From assembly GCA_020639235.1 (NCBI GenBank), contig JACKHC010000001.1:2480001-2544000 (forward strand): a stretch of DNA of 64,000 nucleotides, written 5' to 3'. Below the pieces are notes generated by a model. The model was not told the DNA's origin. It saw only the letters and a list, made by a program, of their open reading frames with translations, and searched no databases. Below, piece after piece: positions 59,506 to 64,000 of the stretch; the stretch's first letter is position 1; the number at the start of each line of letters is the position of its first letter. The position numbers and the translations under genes are program-made. The stretch is from Phycisphaeraceae bacterium (GTDB lineage Bacteria > Planctomycetota > Phycisphaerae > Phycisphaerales > UBA1924).

Positions 59506-60396
59506 ATGAACTCTGACGCCGCCCAGCAAGGCATCCGCAATCGTCTCGATGAAGCGTTTCGCGCGCTGGGGTGCGTGCCGCGGGCATGGCGATTCGGGGC
59601 GAGCACGGTCGAGTGGCAGGGCAAGACATTCCCGGTGCGCGTGGACACGCTGGCGTCACAGATTCCGATCGAGATTTCTGACGCCGAGCCGGATGAACTG
59701 GTGTTTGCAATCTCGGGCGTCCTCGGTATCCCCGTGCCCGACCGCCTGCTGGCGGATTTCGAGTGCGTTCGGCCGTGGCTCCGCCCGCGCGTGGTGACGC
59801 GGGAGCGCCTCAAGGGGCCCGACCGCACCATGTGCCGGCGCGACGCGTTCGGGCCGCTGATCAAATCGGCGACGGTGGGCCTCGGTCCTCGCGCCGGGTT
59901 TGTCACGACGCGGATGCTCGATCGGTGGCCCGTCGAGTTCGAGGATGTGCTGCTGATCGCGCAGGAGAATCTCAAGCGGACGCTCGACCCGGACATGCTG
60001 GCGGAGATCGACGGCGGGCCGGGCCTGATGGCCCTCGTTTCCGATCTCATCCCGGGATCGTCTGCATCGCTGTCGATCGAGTCTGTTCTCCCCGAGGGCG
60101 GCACCAGCGCCGTGTTCTCCGTGCCGTCGATGGAGACACTGCTCCTGCTCCCGGTCGATGCGCACGCGACGGTTGATCACCTGGCGATGCTGATCCAGAC
60201 AACGCTCTCGATGTACGCCGAGTCGCACGACCCGATCCTTGACCAGTTGTTCTGGCATCGCAACGGGAGCGTGGAACTGATCCGGGTGCTTTCGTCGGAC
60301 GAGGGCGACGCGTGGCGGGCGCACATCGAGACAACGCCGACCGTGCAGGAACTGCTCCGTGCGCTGGGCGAGGTCGATCCCGACTTGATGTCTTAA
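59506..60396 (+). CDS. Unknown soluble protein, DUF1444-like in part
   Basis: 296 residues with no signal or membrane segment. LLIAQENLKRTLDPDMLAEIDGGPGLMALVSDLIP and SAVFSVPSMETLLLLPVDAHATVDHLAMLIQ have the spacing seen in DUF1444 proteins, but the match is weak. It follows uppS by 33 nt on the same strand. It is best treated as a conserved planctomycete protein of unknown function. Confidence 0.5.
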   Translation: MNSDAAQQGIRNRLDEAFRALGCVPRAWRFGASTVEWQGKTFPVRVDTLASQIPIEISDAEPDELVFAISGVLGIPVPDRLLADFECVRPWLRPRVVTRERLKGPDRTMCRRDAFGPLIKSATVGLGPRAGFVTTRMLDRWPVEFEDVLLIAQENLKRTLDPDMLAEIDGGPGLMALVSDLIPGSSASLSIESVLPEGGTSAVFSVPSMETLLLLPVDAHATVDHLAMLIQTTLSMYAESHDPILDQLFWHRNGSVELIRVLSSDEGDAWRAHIETTPTVQELLRALGEVDPDLMS

Positions 60397-60415
60397 GCGC
60401 GCCGGCACTGAATCG

Positions 60416-60449
60416 AAAAAGACCCACCGACATCCATGGTCGGCGGGTC
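60416..60449 (-). terminator. Intrinsic terminator of the dockerin-like gene
   Basis: An 11-bp stem with one mismatch (GACCCACCGAC/GTCGGCGGGTC) is followed on the minus strand by five T. It lies 42 nt after the minus-strand stop at 60492. Confidence 0.7.
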
Positions 60450-60491
60450 CTGTGGGCGAGGTGTTTCAAGTGCCGGCGAAATGCGGCGGGG

Positions 60492-62021
60492 TCAGGGGCA
60501 GGAAGAGCCCCAGTTTGAAAGCACCTGATTGAGATCATCGACATCGATCACCCCGTCGCAGACGAGATCACCGATCGAGCCCGGCGGCACCGTGTTGCCC
60601 CAGCTCGAGAGCACGAGATTCAGATCGTCGACATCGACCATGTGGTTATCCGTCGCGTCGCCCGGGCACACGCCGAAGTTGGCATTGCGCGTGACGTTCT
60701 GGCCGTGGACATCGTCGTTGTGCTGCCAAATGGCGCGGACCTCGCCGTCGGCGGCGCCGATCACGCCCGTGCGGAACATGTCCGCCGGGACCGTGGACAC
60801 GCCGAGTGGCGCGGCGACCCAGTCCGAGGCGCCGGTGGAGTCCAGCGCAAAGGCGCGGAGCACATCGGTCGTTGGGGAGACGGCCTGCGTGTAGATGATC
60901 TTGGCGGAGTTGTCGGTGAAGGCCGCGTTGAGCGAGCCGATGTCGCTCGACGTCATCGCCACGAGCGACAGGCCGTTGTCGGTCCACTGGCGTGCGCCGG
61001 TGGCGTCGAATCGCTGCGCCGAGAGGCCGATCATGCCCTGCGACGCATCGGTCTCGCGGTAGAAGGCGTAGATATCGCCGGTCGCCTGGTCGTAGGCCGC
61101 GGTGATCTCGTAGCGGCGGGTGCCGGCCCCGGTCTCGGTGGCGACGCCGTTGTGCGCGAACATCTCGGCGCCGGCGGATGAAACATGCTGGACAAAGTTG
61201 GTCCCCGACGAGTCGTACCACGCGAAGACGCCGCCGCCCACGCCGTCGGTCCAGAATCGCGGGAAGTTGCCGAACTGCAATGAGCCGCCGTCGTAGACCG
61301 CGACTCGCGACGCCCAGACTTCAGCGCCGGTGGAGTCGAACTTCTGGGCCCAGAGATGCTTGGCGCCCGCGAAGCCGGTCTGCTCCACCCACGAAACGAT
61401 GACATCGCCGTTGCCCGCGTCGCGGATATCGCTCAGGAGGACCTGGAAGCCCGCGGTCGAGACGGTCACCCCGGCGCCCCACTGCGCCACGCCGTTGGCG
61501 TCGAGTTTCTGCAGCATCGTATCGGCCCCGTTCCCCCAACCGACCACCACGCCGCCGTCGCTCGTGCCGCCGCAGCGCGGGCTTGTGGCGGTCCCGCTGG
61601 TGTTGGCGATCACGCCGTTCGCTCCCCACGGCATCGAGCCGTCGGGGAGGACCTTGGCGGCGCGAACTTCGGCGCCGTTATTGAATCGATAGGCGAGGAA
61701 CGCATTGCCCGATGGGTCGGACGACAGGCCGTAGTCCTGTGTCGATGAGAAGTTCCGATCGGCGACGAGCACGCCGTTGTGCGCCAGCACCTCGTTCCCA
61801 TCCGCATCGAGCAACTGGACTCGGACGTCGTAGCCGGTCGCGATGCCGTCAAACCACGACACCCACGAGCCGCAATCGGCGCCCGGAGCGATCTTCGGCT
61901 GGGCCTGATCGCTCGCGCCGTCGGCGATCGAGATGTTCACCGCGGGGTCGGAGTTCCAGGCACCCATCGCGGCGGGGCCGGCAAACAGCGTCGCTAACGC
62001 AAAAACAGCACGGGAGTTCAT
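60492..62021 (-). CDS. Secreted beta-rich protein with dockerin-like C-terminus
   Basis: 509 residues from ATG 62021; a frame to 62126 is open but lacks a signal peptide. A signal peptide (AVFALATLFAGPAAMGA-W) is followed by about ten repeats of a beta unit containing 'LDADGNEVLAHNGV' or 'FDATGARQWTDNGL', like a propeller. The end holds two EF-hand/dockerin type I-like units, CPGDATDNHMVDVDDLNLVLSSWG and DLVCDGVIDVDDLNQVLSNWG. In Phycisphaerae such tails are common on secreted proteins, and the partner (a cohesin or sorting system) is unknown. Confidence 0.7.
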   Translation of the reverse strand: MNSRAVFALATLFAGPAAMGAWNSDPAVNISIADGASDQAQPKIAPGADCGSWVSWFDGIATGYDVRVQLLDADGNEVLAHNGVLVADRNFSSTQDYGLSSDPSGNAFLAYRFNNGAEVRAAKVLPDGSMPWGANGVIANTSGTATSPRCGGTSDGGVVVGWGNGADTMLQKLDANGVAQWGAGVTVSTAGFQVLLSDIRDAGNGDVIVSWVEQTGFAGAKHLWAQKFDSTGAEVWASRVAVYDGGSLQFGNFPRFWTDGVGGGVFAWYDSSGTNFVQHVSSAGAEMFAHNGVATETGAGTRRYEITAAYDQATGDIYAFYRETDASQGMIGLSAQRFDATGARQWTDNGLSLVAMTSSDIGSLNAAFTDNSAKIIYTQAVSPTTDVLRAFALDSTGASDWVAAPLGVSTVPADMFRTGVIGAADGEVRAIWQHNDDVHGQNVTRNANFGVCPGDATDNHMVDVDDLNLVLSSWGNTVPPGSIGDLVCDGVIDVDDLNQVLSNWGSSCP

Positions 62022-62174
62022 GTTGGGCTCGCTCTCTCTGGACGGTTCCTGCTCATTGGTTCGGGCACGCCCCCGGGGCGGCGAACGATCGGCGCGGTGC
62101 GCCCACACTCGCGTCCGACCCCGCAAGTGTAAATTATTTCACCGGTCGGGCAAGGAGAATTGCCGGGTCTGAGG

Positions 62175-62180
62175 TAGTCT
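62175..62180 (+). promoter_or_regulatory. Possible -10 for a leaderless HTH gene
   Basis: TAGTCT ends 9 nt before ATG 62190; GAGG lies too far upstream to act as ribosome binding site. Confidence 0.3.
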
Positions 62181-62189
62181 TTCCCGGGT

Positions 62190-63434
62190 ATGTCCTCGAT
62201 CCGTGCCAAGTCTGCCGCGCCGTCCATTGACTCCCTGCACGCCCGTGCCAACGCGCTGGGCGAGGGGCTGCAGCGCACATTGAGCGGCGTTTTAGCCCAA
62301 CTTGAGTGCGGCACGCGCGGGCCGTCGGCGCTCGCCGAGGACCTCGGCCTGAGCCGCGTCATCATGAGCCGGTTGCTCAATGCCCTCGACCGTGACTCTT
62401 TTTTGGAAGTGCTCCACCGGGTGCCCGGCCCGGAGTCGATCCGTGGGTTCCTGAGCGCGGCGCAGCAGCGCGGCGCCGACGACGACTGCATCAGGTTGGC
62501 CCACGGTTCGGTGGACGGGTTCGAGGTGCTCATCCGCGAGGTCTTCGGGACACGCAGCGCGCTGGATGCGTTCCTCAGCGCCAACTCACCCGAGGCACGC
62601 GACCGGTTCGAGATGTCCGGGCGGCAGGCCGTATTCAAGGGGATGAGCGAGCTGCACGGCGTCCGCGCCGATGTCTGGATCTGCACGCTTGTCGTGACGC
62701 CGGGAGAGGGCGGCGTCGAGCGTCCCGACATCATGGCGATTCACGGGGCCGTGGGCGTGCGCCAACTCCGACCGGATGTCACCGTGTGCTTCGGCTACCT
62801 CGGCGCCGCGACCGGGACCCGCAGCGGCACAAACCGGTCCAATCGCGAGCTGGCGATGGGCAAGGTCGATCTCGAGCAGTTCTATACGAACCCGCCCGCG
62901 CCGCTCGACATCGCGGATATCGGCGGCGTCCCGACCTGGACCCTGAAGACCACTTCGCCCGGCAGGAACTCGCTGGTCGACATGCTGCGGGTCGATGTCG
63001 CCAAGTCCGCGCGTCCGGGCGACGGCACGGTGGGCAAGGACTCTGGCGATCGCTCCAAGCCCGTCCGATCGCTCTGGGCGCTGGTCGATCTGCCGGCGGC
63101 CCGCCTCGAGTTTGACGTCATCCTCGCGCCCGAGATCGCCTCGAGGGTCCGGCCCGCGTACCGCGTGTACGACACCGCGATCCGCGGGGTGGCCTTCCCC
63201 AACGATCCGAACCGAGAGATCGACCGCCGGGCCGCGCTCGAACAGATCGAACGCCTCGGCGAGAACCGCTCGGCGCTTTTCTGCGACGGATTCCCGCTGT
63301 ATCGAGAGATGGTGGAGCACGCGAGCGAGCGGTGCGGCCTCAACCTGGCGGGATACGAAGTCTTCCGGCTGCGCGTGCAGTACCCGGTGTACGGGTGGCA
63401 GTTCTGCATGCTGTTCAACGACCCGGACGAATAG
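62190..63434 (+). CDS. HTH-containing protein of unknown function
   Basis: 414 residues. The N-terminal region (GPSALAEDLGLSRVIMSRLLNALDRDSFLEVLHRVPGPESIRGFL) looks like a winged helix of IclR/MarR type. The C-terminal 300 residues (DVTVCFGYLGAATG; RLEFDVILAPEIASRVRPAYRVYD; FRLRVQYPVYGWQFCMLF) form a large unknown domain. It is probably a planctomycete transcription factor, with no known ligand. It is divergent from one dockerin-like gene and convergent (6-nt gap) with another. Confidence 0.55.
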   Translation: MSSIRAKSAAPSIDSLHARANALGEGLQRTLSGVLAQLECGTRGPSALAEDLGLSRVIMSRLLNALDRDSFLEVLHRVPGPESIRGFLSAAQQRGADDDCIRLAHGSVDGFEVLIREVFGTRSALDAFLSANSPEARDRFEMSGRQAVFKGMSELHGVRADVWICTLVVTPGEGGVERPDIMAIHGAVGVRQLRPDVTVCFGYLGAATGTRSGTNRSNRELAMGKVDLEQFYTNPPAPLDIADIGGVPTWTLKTTSPGRNSLVDMLRVDVAKSARPGDGTVGKDSGDRSKPVRSLWALVDLPAARLEFDVILAPEIASRVRPAYRVYDTAIRGVAFPNDPNREIDRRAALEQIERLGENRSALFCDGFPLYREMVEHASERCGLNLAGYEVFRLRVQYPVYGWQFCMLFNDPDE

Positions 63435-63440
63435 TCGCGG

Positions 63441-64000
63441 TCAGCCGCAGTTCGTTCCCCACGCCGACAACGCGACATTGAGATCGTCCACATCGACAAT
63501 ACCGTCGTTGTTGGCGAGATCGAAAGGCGAACCGACGCCGACATTGACCAGCCAGTTCGAGAGGATGTTGTTGAGGTCGTCCACATCCACGATGAGATCG
63601 CCGTTGGTGTCGCCCACACAGTCCGGGATGAGTCGGAGGAACGCTTCGCCGAGCGCAGCGCCCATGCCATCGCGGAGGAAGGCGATGAAGTAGACCGACC
63701 CGTTGTCGGTCATAAACATTTGGTCCTCGTGGAACCCCGCGAGGAATGCGTCGTCGTCGTACGCCCCGTTGTTGTCGACATCAACCGGATCGCCCTCGCG
63801 CAGAATCACCTCGACCCGATTCAACAGGAGCACGGTGTTGCGGTTCGGATCGGCGTTGTCGGTGAAGCACGCGATCACATAGTCGCCCAGATTGTTGCCG
63901 GCCATCGCGAGGAAGGTGTTGAAACTGTCGCCGTCGGCGAACTTCTCCGTCGTGCCCGTGTGGATGGCGAGCCCTGTCGCCGCGACCGGGAGTGAGTTGC
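63441..64000 (-). CDS. Secreted dockerin-like protein, N-terminal part outside window
   Basis: Partial: 186 codons to the minus-strand stop; the frame is open past the window edge. The C-terminus has two dockerin-like units, CVGDTNGDLIVDVDDLNNILSNWL and FDLANNDGIVDVDDLNVALSAWG, the same design as the gene at 60492. The visible N-terminal part (TDNADPNRNTVLLLNRVEVI; VYFIAFLRDG) is a beta-rich domain of unknown type. Confidence 0.7.
   Translation of the reverse strand, partial: NSLPVAATGLAIHTGTTEKFADGDSFNTFLAMAGNNLGDYVIACFTDNADPNRNTVLLLNRVEVILREGDPVDVDNNGAYDDDAFLAGFHEDQMFMTDNGSVYFIAFLRDGMGAALGEAFLRLIPDCVGDTNGDLIVDVDDLNNILSNWLVNVGVGSPFDLANNDGIVDVDDLNVALSAWGTNCG

Overview
The window reads as one contiguous piece of a high-GC bacterial chromosome, most likely from the Planctomycetota, class Phycisphaerae. 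The assignment is an inference. It rests on dockerin-like C-termini built on VDVDDLN/WG repeats, a DUF1570 protein, a CdaA with an odd DMG motif, nuoA and nuoB outside a nuo operon, a lone fliM, frequent GTG/TTG starts and many apparently leaderless genes.

Layout. 1-4080 is the right end of an integrated mobile element: a conjugation coupling protein (partial), small membrane and unknown proteins, and a large serine recombinase whose 3' end runs antisense through a tRNA-Pro(GGG) gene. 4100-6340 is rpsB-tsf with an intrinsic terminator. 6398-12120 (minus strand) is a compact run headed by nuoA: DUF6504-like, DUF2752, two lipoprotein-like proteins, a glycosyltransferase-like protein, DUF1570 and a DUF2238 membrane protein. 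12120-13970 is a small AT-richer insert with an HNH endonuclease and an unknown partner gene, between nuoA and nuoB. 14650-21965 holds membrane proteins, cdaA-ybbR (c-di-AMP), an SLC13 transporter, nfu-mutY, a zinc alcohol dehydrogenase and a VOC protein. 22040-24048 is rpsA. 24173-28163 is a run of secreted proteins, two of them tandem paralogues with an STN-like domain. 28176-34220 (minus) has rimO, nadD, a nucleoside phosphorylase and dsbD, plus tRNA-Glu and tRNA-Gly. 34380-35750 is fliM against a STAS protein.

35800-45430 is a translation/transcription block: a structured leader with an intrinsic terminator, then nusA, infB, DUF503, rbfA, an EndoIII-like HhH protein and a giant TPR protein; yebC follows. 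46176-52356 contains a zincin, a TPR-YggX fusion, DUF58, a 3D-domain protein, a PfkB kinase and a TauE exporter. 52470-58535 is a histidine kinase, an NtrC-type sigma-54 activator and two tandem flavin-dependent halogenase-like genes, followed by uppS. The right end has a dockerin-like secreted protein, an HTH protein and a second, truncated dockerin-like protein.

Regulatory signals. About ten genes without a ribosome binding site carry a -10-like TAnnnT or GATACY hexamer 6-9 nt before the start codon, which suggests leaderless transcripts. Highly expressed genes (rpsB, tsf, rpsA, nusA, nuoB) have clear Shine-Dalgarno sequences and leaders. No CRISPR array, rRNA or insertion sequence with inverted repeats was seen. 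The best candidates for new biology are the leaderless promoter pattern, the recombinase/tRNA-Pro junction, the nusA leader and the tandem halogenases.
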